DNA of 64,000 nt, taken from Amphirosellinia nigrospora (lineage: Eukaryota; Ascomycota; Sordariomycetes; Xylariales; Xylariaceae). The translations under genes and the position numbers were made by a program. The notes beneath the pieces were generated by a model. That model was not told where the DNA came from. It saw only the letters and a program-made list of their open reading frames with translations, and did no database searches. Positions 50,201 to 62,198 of the stretch are shown piece by piece (within the stretch, counting starts at the first letter, position 1; each line of letters begins with the position of its first letter). The DNA is taken from positions 3,092,001-3,156,000 of the forward strand of contig SCHM01000001.1 in assembly GCA_004123355.1 (NCBI GenBank). Reading direction: 5' to 3'.

Positions 50201-51619
50201 GATTCTACCCGAGCATTAAGCGAGAGTATTGTCAGACTTAAACGCCTATAGTGCCTTTACACATGGCAAGTCGATAAAAGGGAGCCGATGGTTTAGATTG
50301 TGAGAGAGATGACGGAGTTTTCTTGGATACGGCCGTACAGTCATTCGTTTCAGCAGTGTCTTAAGGTTAGGTTGCGGCTCAAATCACTGGATGACGGAGG
50401 CTCAATAATGATAGGCTAATCTTAGTAGTCTGTTTCTTAAACGACATCACTGAATGAAGCCTCGCCGCCATGATGGCGCATTGTGTTGCAAGAAAAGGCA
50501 AGACATTAAGCAATCAAACGACTTGGTGCATCGTAATTGGTGATTCGAACGACTGACCATAGCTATAGCGAGGAGCGATAATTACATTGCAATATATGCA
50601 CAAAGAAACAAGCTAAATTCTTTGAGAGTCTCGGTATACTGTAAACAAACTTAATATCACGAGCTGCCTGGGCGGGGACATGTCGCGGATCTACCGAAGG
50701 TAAAGTGAAAGTAAGTCTGCTACTTGTGTTGAAATGTTAGGAATTTGTGGCCTAATAATAAGCGGCGCATCAGTAGATCAAAGTCCGCGGAGCGGTTCAT
50801 AACAATCCTCGGGAATAACTATCCGACATACTGTAAAGTATGGTAACCAATTGATTTCGCCAGCGACTGGCAGCAATACTAAATACTGCAGCCGTCTCAC
50901 GAGAGAACGGACACGGAGCCACTGATCCGTCATCTAGATAAGCGAATGCGAATCTGATCAGCATTGCGACGGCTCGGAGGGGCCGGGTCATCCTGGGGCT
51001 GAACCGGTGGCAAGATTTTATTGCCGCGGACCGTTGAAAATAATGCACGAGAAACGCTAGAGATATTCCCGAGGCCCTCTGTGATTAATGATCATTATTA
51101 TTGGTCTGCAATTTAGCTTGTTCCGCAAAGGGTGTCCTTTCTTGGGCCGAAATGTATCCACATAATGGGAAATTAATTCTTATTTTAGCTGAACGAATGT
51201 TTGCACGCACGCAAGGCACAACTCTGTGAGGTTTGCACGTGGATAGTGTTCGTTATTCGTCACAAGCTACGCGCCGCCACAATGTGCAATGCTCGGATAG
51301 ACATCACAGATCGCAGGTCGGAAGCGGGCAAATAATCAGGGCAGGCTAGGGACGGAGACTTCACCACGCCGTATCTTTATTGACCATCGAGGGGGTCAGA
51401 TTATAGTCTCAACCAGACCGCGTCTGAACTATAAATTAACATCGTGCCCTTTGCTTCAATTTTTTGGCATTAAACTTGAAGAGTATACATACTCGCATGA
51501 TAGAATATTATCCTTCCTCTGCTTACCCTGCCATTATACTTGAATAGTATATATGCTCGTGCGATAGAAGAAGATCATTAGACTTACTTTACCTCGGCTC
51601 GAAATCTTTAGAACGAATC
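47270..51619. other. Longest gene-free stretch
   Basis: Over 4 kb without a recognisable gene on either strand, AT-rich in 48900-50300. Open frames are short and show no family pattern. The right end is the promoter of the FAD monooxygenase and holds a 64-bp tandem duplication (separate entry). Confidence 0.5.
51468..51595. repeat. Tandem duplication of 64 bp in a promoter
   Basis: Units 51468-51531 and 51532-51595 align head to tail. Shared parts are catta(a/t)acttgaa(g/t)agtat and at(a/g)ctcg, then (c/t)g(a/c)(t/g)(g/c)atagaa. The first unit contains the perfect inverted repeat GAGTAT-AC-ATACTC; the second has a decayed form. The pair ends 25 bp before the FAD monooxygenase start codon, so it lies in the leader or core promoter. 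Confidence 0.7.
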
Positions 51620-53014
51620 ATGCCTTTTCGCGCAATTGTGCTTGGCGCAGGGCCCGCCGGACTATTCACCGCACACTCTCTGGCCGCAGCAGGCATCGAC
51701 TTCATAGTCCTCGAAAGACAGCCAGAGATTGTGAGATTTCGCGGAGCACTGATCTTGCTATGGCCGCCCTTCGTGCGGTTGATGGACCAGTTGGGTTTGT
51801 ACGAACCGGCCATGCGATATTCCACGCGCATAACTACCAAGACACTTTACCAATAGCGGTGAGCCCTATGTAGCGACCGCGCGTTCGAGGCTGTTGCAGA
51901 TGAGTAAGTTAGCCCTCTAAGATCAGCGCGAAAGGCATCCACTAAAGAAATACATGGTAGACTTGGCTATCCCACACTAGGACTCTCTCGTGGGAATCTT
52001 CTTCGTGTCCTTTATGAAAATTTGCCTGGGCGCGACACCAAAGTCAGAGTAAATGCAAACGCAGTGAGAATTGAAACGACCCAGGATGGGGTGCGCGTAC
52101 ATCTCGCGGACGGAAGCATAGTCGATGGGTCAATAGTAATTGCCGCGGATGGCGTGCGCAGCTCGGCCAGAGAACTCGTCCAGCGTCTTGGAAACGATTC
52201 GGCCTCATCAAGTGACCCGAAGCCTAAGTCACCGATGGTTCCCTCCTACATGTCGTTATTTGGCTCTACCCGAAGTATCCGGGACGATATCGCCCTAGGC
52301 GATTTTGCCGAGTCGCATGGGCCCGGAATAGCCTCCCAATCAGTCCGACTAGACAATACCATGTACTTCACCGTTATTAAACGGCTGCCGGAGCCTGGCG
52401 CCGAGAACAAAAGATTCACGAAAGAAGAGATGGGTAAATTTGCCGAGGAGATGTCCGATGTAACGATATTCCCGGGTATAAAGCTGAAGGAAATCTGGCC
52501 GACCCGTGAAGAGGCCAACGCCGTGTTGATTCACCAGGAGGAGGGCGTGGCGGAGAAATGGCACCATGGCCGAGTTGTACTCGTTGGCGACGCATGCCAT
52601 AAAATGACATCTGTGAACGGCCAAGGCGCGTTATCGGCCGTGCTCTCTGCGGCTGTCTTGGTCAACAGCCTGCGAGCGACTCTGGGCAAGAACCCGCAAC
52701 CCAGCACGGACGACCTCGAAGCGACCTTCGCTAAGTACGAAGCGTCGCGCAAGGCCGCCGCGAGTGGTGCGGTGGGCGTTGGTGTCTGGTTGACGCGCTA
52801 CATCACGTGGACAGCGGAAGGGGACGAGGCTCAGGATCGAAATCAAAGTCGTGCGCATCAAACCCATCCGGGCAACATGGCCAAGGACGTCATCAGCAGA
52901 TTTGTGCCGGGCTTCAGTAAGAGCCCGATATTGGACTTTATACCGTTTGAAAGTCGGCGTGGCAATACTCCATGGGAGGTGGAAAGCAAGTTGCCGGGCC
53001 GCCCGCAGCTTTAG
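51620..53014 (+). CDS. FAD-dependent monooxygenase
   Basis: Flavoprotein hydroxylase of the salicylate/kynurenine-type class A group. Exons 51620-51903 and 51981-53014, 440 codons after correction. The N-terminal Rossmann motif is IVLGAGPAGLFTAHSL with the acidic end of strand two in FIVLERQPE. The DG motif is IAADGVRSSARELVQRL, and the GD motif is VVLVGDACHKMTSVNGQGAL, which binds the FAD pyrophosphate and ribityl. All three FAD contacts are present, unlike the broken homologue at 30453-31579. The C-terminus is short, with no TM anchor. One break near 51849 fits loss of one AC from ACAC. Such enzymes usually act in secondary metabolism or aromatic breakdown; no cluster partner is visible, so the substrate is unknown. 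Confidence 0.87.
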
Positions 53015-53939
53015 GCCCCGACGTCGTTCCAAGGCTGGAGAGGTAAGCACAGTGATGCGGGAGATCGGGGGATCGAGTTTCCTTGCTGGATGTATTATTA
53101 ACATGTAGTCGGTATAGATACCTACAAGTCCATAGCTATAGATAGATACCTACATGTAGTCCATACATGTATATAAACTTTGCCATACCTACCTAGGTAT
53201 TCACTTACTCCCACTCTGAAATTGATATAGGAGTCTGGTTTCCCACATTTAATGTTTCATTTCAAATTACACATCTTATTTTGGGAATTGCCTATGCAAG
53301 TATCTACATTGATATCTACAGTTTATTGTAGTCTTGATTGAAAAATAAAAAGAGTTCGCGCATGTGACCATAGAGATGCTTTAAGCCATTCCCATCAACC
53401 TGGGAACCTTCAACTTCCTGTCAGTCGGTTAAGTACCTTGCATCGAATGGAATTAGGGTAAATTACCTAATAGGTACCTAGGTAATGTTTTGACATGTGC
53501 ATCACCTAGGTAGAATTAGATAGTTAAATATTACCCGCTAATACGATACTCAATTTTCTTCCGTCCATGCGGATGTGGGCTGCACTGTGTCTGCGGGGTG
53601 GCATGTGGGCTCGCGACATATTCCGATAGGTACCGTACATACCTAATTCTGTGTATCTCGGAACTAGAGTTACCTTTCCACTACACTAGTTGACAGGGAC
53701 CAGGCCAAATCTATACCGGTATGATCCTCGTGCCATCGAACTAGGTATCTAATCTATCTATTCCCCCTCTCTCTGGCGACTTTTATAACCTCGCTCACCG
53801 CTGCTCATCCAACCCACCCTCGAGCGCCTGGTCTTGCGCACGCTATCCTATCCCGTCTTCTTCTGCCCAATCTGCCCTTGCTGTCGCGCATAACCTGCAG
53901 GAATCCCCGTAATCTGGCCAGTTCCGCCGAGTTTATGCA
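53015..53939. other. Intergenic region rich in TACCTAGGTA words
   Basis: The spacer is crowded with short palindromic words (tacctacatgtag, cctacctaggtattc, taggtacctaggtaatg). They look like a slippage- or hairpin-generated texture and not like a gene. A tttataacc TATA-like word lies near 53783, about 155 bp before the CBS/PB1 start codon. Confidence 0.45.
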
Positions 53940-56213
53940 ATGTCAGGCACTACGAGAGGCACGCCCACTCGCGGGCAGGGGCGTGGGACGGCGCCAGTTG
54001 GGACCAGCAGCCCGGTCACCTCGAATATACCCCGACCGAGCGTCGAGAGTCACGGCCACTCGAGCTTTAGCCAGCCCGCCCCAGCGAGACTGCGTCCGGC
54101 GTAAGCGCCAGTCGCCAGAAGCAGAGCAAGCGGGATGAGGTACGTCGAGCCACACTCCTTTCTGCGTCCTGCGTGTTCGACGTTCAACGTCGTGTCTGTT
54201 TGTTTTGCATGGCAATTGCAGTAATTGCAGTCAACCACCACCACCGACATCATGGCCCCCGACACCTACATGACGCTGGACTACGACAGCTACCTCGCAT
54301 ACAAGCAGACTATGGATGCTGACTACTACCGCCAGGCCATCCGCCGCAAGCTGGAGAGCGACCTCTCCAAGAAGAAGCACCTGGCCAATCGCGCCCGACA
54401 GTCTCGCAAGGCCCCGCCGGGAACCGTCCTCGCCCTGAAGCCGAGTCCTGCCCTTCAGATCAAACCCTCGACCACTGTTGCCGAGGCTGCTCAGTTGATG
54501 GCCGCTAAGAGGGAGGATTGCGTTTTGGTGACGGACGATGATGACCGAATCGCCGGTATCTTTACGGCTAAGGATTTGGCCTTTCGCGTCGTTGGTACCG
54601 GCCAGAAGGCGACTAATGTCACTATCGCTGAGATCATGACCAAGAACCCCTGTGTGCTCGGACCGACACAAGTGCCACTGATGCCTTAGATCTGATGGTG
54701 AGGAAGGGCTTCCGACATCTGCCTGTCATGGACGAGAACCAAGACATTTCTGGCGTTCTTGATATCAAAGTGTTTCTATGACGCTATGGAGAAGTTAGAA
54801 CGAGCCTATGCCTCTTCAACCAAGCTCTATGCTGCCTTGGAGGGCGTTCAGTCTGAACTGGGAGCCAGCCAGCCAGCGCAGATCATTCAATATGTAGAGG
54901 CCCTCCGTTCCAAGATGTCCGGCCCAACACTTGAGTCTGTTCTCAACGGCATGCCTCCCACCACTGTCAGTGTCCGCACATCCGTGAAAGAAGCTGCCAT
55001 GCTCATGAAGGAGAACCACACCACGGCGGTTTTGGTGCAAGACCAAAGTCAGATTACTGGTATATTTACTAGTAAAGATGTTGTTCTGCGAGTCATTGCC
55101 CCCGGCCTGGATCCTGCTACCTGCAGTGTCGTGCGCGTTATGACGCCTCATCCAGATTTTGCCCCTATGGATATGAGCATCCAGGCAGCTCTGCGGAAGA
55201 TGCACGGTAAGCCGTTCTTGGTTGGGTGGCACATGGGTTTTAAACTGACAAGATGCAGATGGCCATTACCTTAATCTGCCTGTGATGAATGGCGAAGGTG
55301 AAATTGTAGGTATGGTTGACGTTCTAAAGCTCACCTACGCTACACTGGAACAAATCAACACAATGAGCTCGGGCGACAGTGAGGGCCCGGCCTGGAACAA
55401 GTTCTGGCTCTCGTTAGACAATGAAACCGAGTCCATGGTCTCGGGTGATGGTAGCCATCATCAGGGCACAATGGCGTCTCGATCCATTATGACGGTTGAC
55501 CATGGTCGAGAGCGCATCACTGATTCTCTCGCGCCCGGTGACAGTGCCTCTCACATAGGCATGGATTCTCCTTCTCACTCAATGTTGGCCGACCAGCCTC
55601 CGGCTGAGATTCCTTTCGCATTCAAGTTCAAAGCTCCCAGCGGCCGTGTACACCGCCTGCAGGTTATTGCCAGTCAAGGCGTTGCAGAGCTCGTGGCCAA
55701 TGTTGCGGCAAAATTGGGCAGCGAGGTCGCAGCAATTGGTGGTGTGCCTGACGTGGAAGAAGGCAAGCTCGACACGGATGGCTTTGCCTTGAGTTACTTG
55801 GATGATGAGGGAGATACGGTTAGTATCACTACGGATCAAGATCTACTAGAGGCAATCCTACTCGCTCGCCAGCACCACCATGACAAGGTGGATCTATTTG
55901 TGCATGACCCGGACAAGCCGGCGGTGGTGGTGGCGGCCCCCCAACCTGATCCCTGGCCAACCACACTCCATCTGCTAGCGTTGCTACATCCGAAGTGCGA
56001 CGGAGACGGCATCATGTGGATGATGAGGAGGACGAGGAGACGGAAGAGGAAGACTACTCGGCTGTTAGACGTCGTAAGAAGGTGGGTTCTCAGGGAGAGG
56101 CGGAACAAGTGATTGCCGGAGTGCCCAACGAACTTCTTCTCCCAGGTGCTATCGTCACTCTAGCCGTTGTAATAATTGGTGTATTCACCATTGCGAGGGC
56201 GACAAGCCGATAG
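53940..56213 (+). CDS. CBS and PB1 domain protein (Mug70-like)
   Basis: Tail-anchored regulatory protein with four CBS motifs and a PB1 domain, the architecture of S. pombe Mug70. Exon 1 (53940-54139) ends SRQKQSKRDE; exon 3 starts 55259. CBS blocks: LQIKPSTTVAEAAQLMAAKR, then DDRIAGIFTAKDLAFRVVG; LVRKGFRHLPVMDEN; TVSVRTSVKEAAMLMKENHT, then ITGIFTSKDVVLRVIA; and YLNLPVMNGEGEIVGMVDVL. PB1 is FKFKAPSGRVHRLQV to DTVSITTDQDLLEAI. A C-terminal TM (LLLPGAIVTLAVVIIGVFTI) ends the protein. Exon 2 most likely begins at 54336 (AIRRKLES), though 54231 is also open. Four breaks need repair: near 54101, 54648 (C run), 54767 (AC lost) and 55951 (C run), giving 677 codons. CBS pairs bind adenosine nucleotides; the ligand is unknown. 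Confidence 0.92.
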
Positions 56214-56866
56214 ATATTCAGTGGTTGATTTGGCTGCACCGCTTGACCTAGCCTTTTGTTGGAATCATGTCGAGTCACCCTTTGCTGACAGAGATTATAC
56301 GCGTATAGACCTCACGATGTCCGTTTAGTAGAATACTGATACCTTTTGATGATTACCTACCTCGGTGCTGAATTTTCAATGCTCTCCCATTCCCAAGTTC
56401 AGTTCTAAGCCGTCTACTAGATACCTTATTAAATAGTCTTAACCTGACAAGTACCTACTAAGTAGGTAGGTACAGATGGTACGAATTTGAATCCCAGTGC
56501 ACACTAGGTAGGTTAGATACCTATACCTATGTACCTAGAGCTCCATGATGGTGGGGGCGGGGCCGATAGGTACCTACTAAGTTAATTAGAGATATCCCTA
56601 CTAGGTTACCTAATTTCACGATTTGCCCCGCCAAGAATATGCATGTTACTAGATATATAGAGATAGTGAATATAGGTACATGCATCGGGGTTCGGCAGTG
56701 CCAGCTGGAACGCTCTTGCACCCCAGTATTTGTCACCTGGCCCATGTATCAATTGATGATATCGTCGCATCTGGAAATCTCAAAGTCGTCAAGCCTTTTG
56801 CAGGAAGACGGCAATCAATCTAAGTCACCACACTGGCTATGATAATAAGGGAGTTTGGCGTCCGCC
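56214..56866. other. Intergenic region
   Basis: A short spacer between two genes on the same strand. It is filled with tacctactaagtaggtaggtac-type words at 56450-56600. No gene was recognised. Confidence 0.5.
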
Positions 56867-58265
56867 ATGGTACGTGGATTCTACGCACATTGGTACACTA
56901 GAGCAATACTAACACTTTACCAATTGACAGCCAGACGGGCATTGGCTCGGCCTGCACACCAGGCTTATGTACGAACGCTCTTAACACAGTCCACGGCGAC
57001 ACCAACAACGACAATACAATCGACTGTGGCGCAAAATGCCCTCCAGAACCCAATCACCCAACCTAAACCGGGCCCTCCTTCCATCTTCGTCGCCAATGCA
57101 AAGTCAGCCCGCCGGCGGAAGCCTGACGAGGTCGACATGACGGCCGAGCTGTACCACCGAGGACAGCAGTTGAAGAGCCAGATAGGGAACCTGGGCACAA
57201 CCGTCGAGAACCGCTACCGCCCCGGCGACGTCTTCCTCGATCCGCCCGGCCCGAGGATGTCACGCTCGAGCTCCTAATGGCCTCCCAGGCGCACATGGGC
57301 CACCATACCTCGTTATGGAACCCGGCCAACGCGCGCTACATTTACGGCATCCGCCAGGGCATTCACATCATCTCTCTCGAGCAGACTGCTGCCCACCTGC
57401 GTCGGGCGGCGCGCGTTGTCGAGGAGGTTGCCTACCGCGGCGGCCTGATTCTGTTCGTGGGCACGCGACCCGGCCACACGCAAATTGTGACCCAGGCCGC
57501 CCAGCTCGCTCGCGCCTGTCACCTGTTCACCAAATGGATACCCGGATCTATCACCAATAGCGATGTCATCCTCAACACTATGCAGATACACATGCTCGAC
57601 GAGAACGACCAGCCTCTTGAGGGCTTTGACCGTCACCTCACTGAACGACGGCCGCTGGTCCCCGACCTTGTCGTTTGCCTCAATCCCCTGGAGAACTACC
57701 CGCTCCTCCATGAGTGCGCGCTTGCCAATGTGCCTACCATTGGTGTCGTTGATACAAATACCGAGCCCACGTGGGTTACGTACACAATCCCCGCTAACGA
57801 CGATAGGTGTGTACTCTCTCCCACTGCTCTGATTCTCATATCCTCGGCGAAATTTAAAGCTAATCTCTATACTATATAGTCTACGGTGTCTAGCTGTGAT
57901 CGGTAGCGTGCTAGGTCGCGCTGGCGAGACAGGACACAAGCGTCGTCTCGATGACGCAAAGTTAGGCATTGTAGAGTGGCAGACGCCTCTAGACGTACAG
58001 AATTTTAGTAAGCAATTGTCGAAATCCAAGCCATTCCCAGGAGCACAGAGATTTTCATTCGAGGTTATCATTATCTCATGAGTTTTTATCCCTATCTGAA
58101 ACAGTCACAAATTATTTAAAATTACGATTGCTAACTCTAAATGTCACAGTGGTCGTTAGCCGCAGGCTTGCTGAAGAGGCTGAAAAAGCTAAGCAAGTAG
58201 CAAACAACGAACAAGGCTCCGACGGTGCTAATTCTACCAACCTCAACTCTTTAACGGTTGGATAG
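56867..58265 (+). CDS. MRP4: Mitochondrial small-subunit ribosomal protein uS2m
   Basis: Nuclear-encoded component of the mitochondrial ribosome small subunit (bacterial S2 family). Exons: 56867-57806, 57880-58007, 58150-58265. The N-terminus (MVRGFYAHWYTRAILTLY) is basic and suits a mitochondrial presequence; an intron beginning at the GTACGT after the first ATG was considered but would break phase. S2 signatures: MASQAHMGHHTSLWNPAN (the HLGH-type helix), YIYGIRQGIHIISLEQT, GGLILFVGTRPGHTQIV, TKWIPGSITN, DLVVCLNPLENYPLLHE, and PTIGVVDTNTEPTWVTYTIP. The tail RRLAEEAEKAKQVANNE is a fungal extension. One G is missing near 57252 (read as PGPRMSR where PGPEDVTLELLMAS is expected). With it the frame is 395 codons. 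The gene is essential in yeast, so a real break here is unlikely. Confidence 0.93.
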
Positions 58266-59990
58266 CTAGCTTTAGTGGAAGACGCACGATAATCATATCG
58301 GAGTATTAGCGCTCTATTGAGGAAACTTCGGCTTGAAAGAGGAGGACCTTGACCGGGAACAACGCTGAAAGTTGAAAGGCAGCCTTATTGGCTTACTAGT
58401 GTAAGGGTATTGCTGTGTATATATAAGAAATAGCCTGTACCTACAGTAAAAGACAGGTGTGAGTGTCCACTTCGATTAGGACCTAGTGATAGGATTCTAG
58501 TTGTTTGGTGACATGTACTTGTGTTTGGTGATGTCAAGAGCGGTTTGAGTAGATCAGGTGCTGGAGATATAATCACAATCACAGACGTTTAAATGCACGA
58601 AGTGCAAGGCACCAACGTAATGCGAGATCTATCACTTTTTGGTCATATATACACGCTTGCCGGGAGAGCATGTGTGGGCTATTTATGCCAGCCTTAACAA
58701 GCGTCGTATCTCATACGACCGGGTACCAAGGTTGGGACTATTTTTACAATCATCGGAATTAAGTCCAAGAAAAATGGAGACAATAACGTTGAACAAAACC
58801 TCAAAGCCAACCAGTGCTATTATCGATTCAAATTCAAAGTAGCACAAGATGCAGACACCTCAATACACAGCATCATTACACAGAGTTGAATGAATGCGAC
58901 GCAATTGAATCCCAAGACACATTGCAAATCATGACCGGGGATTTTTTTCTCGGAATCCATCGTCAAGCTTTTGAGAAGAGTTGTGTGCAAGAGTATGTCG
59001 CGCCTAACACTCAAGTGGCAAGCTATTAACAACAGCATCTAGGTTCTCAGTATGCGCCACCGAGTGCCCGGGGAGCAGTACGATCTCCTTCGCCCTCGTT
59101 TGCGACATCACAAGTCGAATAGTTGTGCGAAATCTCAGTCGTTACGTTAGGGTCGCTCTAGTGACTAGCCCTTCGTAAAGGTAAGGGATTTATGTGAGAC
59201 TACTCTCAGTGAAGTGCAATTGAACCTCGGTTTGAAGCTCCAGGTATGGGTCAACGGGGGGGCTGGCCCGTTCTTTTGGAATGGCCTTGATGATGCCATT
59301 TAGGAGCCTCCTTGTTAGACACTGGCTGGCGCCGTAGTCGACGATGTATGCGGCGACTAGAGCAGAAGCACTCGATCCCCCCCACGTGGCCTAGATGAAG
59401 CGTTTCCATCTACGGTAGCTGTTACGTGCTCTCATCTAGTTTTTCTTCAAGCCAGGTTCGGGCCACGACATGCCGCCAGTTAGACGGAAGGCCGCCGGAC
59501 CACGCAGCCGGATCTTCATGCACAGGAAGAGTTCTTTTCAAGCCACCGTATGGGTCTAGACTTTCATCACATCGGTGGAAACGTCTGTCCAGTGAGAGCT
59601 CGCGTCGTCGTGTTATCGGGCGCTTTACCTCGGTGGTGAGGGGTTTGGTGGTTGACGCCATCCGCCTGCATCTTGGGGGGATATCACGCAATTGCTATCA
59701 GCGGCGCCGCGAGGGGGGCCCCGACATGGCGATCAACCACTCCCATCGGGCAGCCACATATTACGCCATTGGAGGTGTCGATGAACATATCGTAAACGGA
59801 GATAAGACCGCGCTGGTTATCGTCATGTCTCATCCGCTAGCACCACCACCCTGCCGAGGTAGGTAGTATAACAGTTAATAAATGGTGCCGCCTTCGCTAC
59901 CTCGATCGCGGGTTCTCGCTCGCTGCTCGATGATATCACTGATTCTGCCGAATTTTTGTGTGCGTGTCGCTGTGAATTGAAGTCGCCAAC
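58266..59990. other. Intergenic region with possible relic coding sequence
   Basis: Mostly non-coding. From about 59870 down to 59190 the minus strand reads protein-like fragments in changing frames: QGGGASG, VYDMFIDTSNGVI, RRFHRCDESLDPYGGLKRTL, NWRHVVARTWLEEKL, SALVAAYIVDYGASQCLTRR. The first two resemble, loosely, the DGGGxRG and GTSTGG motifs of patatin-like phospholipases, so this may be a decayed patatin-like gene. I do not regard it as proven. The right end is the promoter of the downstream permease. Confidence 0.3.
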
Positions 59991-62198
59991 ATGGCGGTAC
60001 CCCAAATCCAGGCGACTATACCGGTTACCGACAACCCAATCGTGAGCTCCAAGTCGACTTCGTCTCTGGACGACAAGAATCCCAGCATACGCTCCTCGGC
60101 CAATTCATTGCCCTCCGATGAAGAGCTTTCGCTCAAAGTCAATCCGTTCGCAAATCCTCACGTAGCTGCCCAATGGAAGAAAGTATACGACGATTGTCAG
60201 TATGAGTGCCGTCATGTCTTCGATGCCACGCTGGAGTGGACCGAGGAGGAGGAGAAACGGGTCATTCGAAAAGTAGACTGGAGGGTGTGCCTGTGGGCTG
60301 TACGATCAATTGGCTCTCCATCGGCGCCGCCTCTTAGACTAACGTCGGAGAATAGTGCACCATGTTTTTTGCGCTCCAGGTTGATCGGAACAATCTCACC
60401 CAGGTCATATCAGACAATTTCTTAGACGACCTACACATGAACACAAATGGTATGCCCTAAACCCTTCAAAGGCGGCCTACATATTGTCTGACCTTGATTT
60501 AGACTACAATGTTGGAAATACGATTTTTCTAGTCTCGTTCTTCTTTGCGGAGCTTCCGTCTCAACTCGTATCGAAGAAGCTTGGGCCTGATCGCTGGGTC
60601 CCGGCTCAGATATGCTTGTGGTCGATTGTCGCCTCCCTTCAGTGCCTCATCAGTGGAAAGGGAAGCTTCTATGCCACAAGAGCTATTCTCGGGGCCCTTG
60701 AGGTATGTACCTGTTCCTAGCTACGCAGTAATTACTACACGCTACTAGGAAGTTACTGATCACGCCGAATTCTTAGGGCGGCTTCATCCCGGATGTCGTC
60801 TTATGGCTATCCTACTTTTACACCTCCCGAGAACTACCCATTCGATTAAGGTACGTACAGCCAAGAATCACAGTGATACCTATACGGGTACTAATAATGT
60901 GGGAATGATTAGCTATTTTTGGACAACCTTGTCTGTGACCGGTGTATTGACATCCCTCTTGGCTTTCGCTCTATTGCACCTACGCGGTGTCGCAGGGTGG
61001 GCTGGATGGAGGTGGTTATTCCTTATTGAGGGCATCATTACCTTCACGGTGAGTTGGAACATCCGTCGATCTAGGACGATTGGCCTCCGATAACTTGCGC
61101 CGGTATAAGGATTTGGGAGACTAATACGGGTTACAGATCGGTTCCCTCTCGTTCTTCATGATGCCAGCTTCCGCAGTGCAGACAAAGACCTGGTTCCGCC
61201 CGAACGGCTGGTTTACGGACCGCGAAGTGGCCATCGTCGTCAATCGAGTCCTGCGCGACGACCCGTCCAAGGGCGACATGAACAACCGGCAGGCCATCAC
61301 CCCAAAGGTCCTCTGGGCCTGCCTCACAGACTACGATCTTTGGCCGCTGTATTTCATCGGTCTCATCGTCTATATCTCGCAGTCGCCTCCAACAAAATAC
61401 ATCACTCTAATCTTGCGGGGGTCTGGATTTGATACATTTACTACGAATCTTCTAACAATACCTTATGTGAGTGTCAATGATGTTATTGTCTGGTTGGCTG
61501 AATCGTCCTAACGTGGACCCAGAACGCGTTTCACATATTCACCCTTATACTGCTCACTCGACTCTCCGACTATCTAGGCGAGCGAACTCTAGTCTCTTCC
61601 ATCCAAAATATCTGGATCCTTCCAACTTTGGCGGCTCTACGATGGTGGCCGGGCGTCATTCAGAACGCTTGGGGAACTTATGCGCTAATTACCGTTCTGC
61701 TATCCTATCCATACTGCCGTAAGTATCTTTAAGGGCTTCTCGTCTACGTATTTCGAGGATAAAAAACTAACCACATATCTTGAAAGATGCGATCTTGGTC
61801 GCATGGGTGTCTAAAAACTCTAATAGCGTCGGCACAAGGAGTGTGTCAGCAGCAGTGTACAACGTGAGTAATTATCCAATTTCATCCCACTAGTCGTCTC
61901 CTTGACATAGATCGCGGGCTAACGCTCAGTCAAGATGGCCGTCCAAGCCGGTAACGTCATCGGCAACTTCATTTATCTCGACGACGACAAACCACTGTAC
62001 AAAAGGGGTAATAGTGTCTTGTTTGCTATCAACCTCTTGTCGATCGCTCTCTTCGTCCTCACCAAGGTCTACTACGTCTGGCGGAATAAGCAGCGCGATA
62101 AGGTCTGGAACGCGATGACTGAGGAGGAGAGGAATGAATACATTAGGAACACGACAGAGACTGGCAGTAGAAGACTAGATTTTAGATTCGCTCACTAG
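59991..62198 (+). CDS. MFS anion:cation symporter (Dal5/allantoate permease type)
   Basis: Plasma-membrane transporter of the anion:cation symporter family, whose fungal members carry allantoate, nicotinate, biotin or pantothenate. Nine exons: 59991-60299, 60356-60449, 60503-60702, 60777-60850, 60913-61048, 61137-61466, 61523-61718, 61787-61863, 61935-62198; total 560 codons. All phases fit and no frame break is needed. Landmarks are DWRVCLWACTMFFALQVDRNNL (TM1), DYNVGNTIFLVSFFFAELPS, GGFIPDVVLWLSYFYTSREL, WAGWRWLFLIEG, FFMMPASAVQTKTWFRPNGW, and the C-terminal cytosolic NMTEEERNEYIRN-like tail (AMTEEERNEYIRNTTE). The central loop RDDPSKGDMNNRQAI is conserved in this branch. It is the best-preserved gene in the window. 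Substrate not predictable. Confidence 0.9.

Noticed and set aside
56867-56936. Intron directly after the uS2m start ATG (gtacgt..gacag)
   Set aside because: Removing it breaks the reading frame, while the retained sequence gives a good presequence and a length divisible by three.
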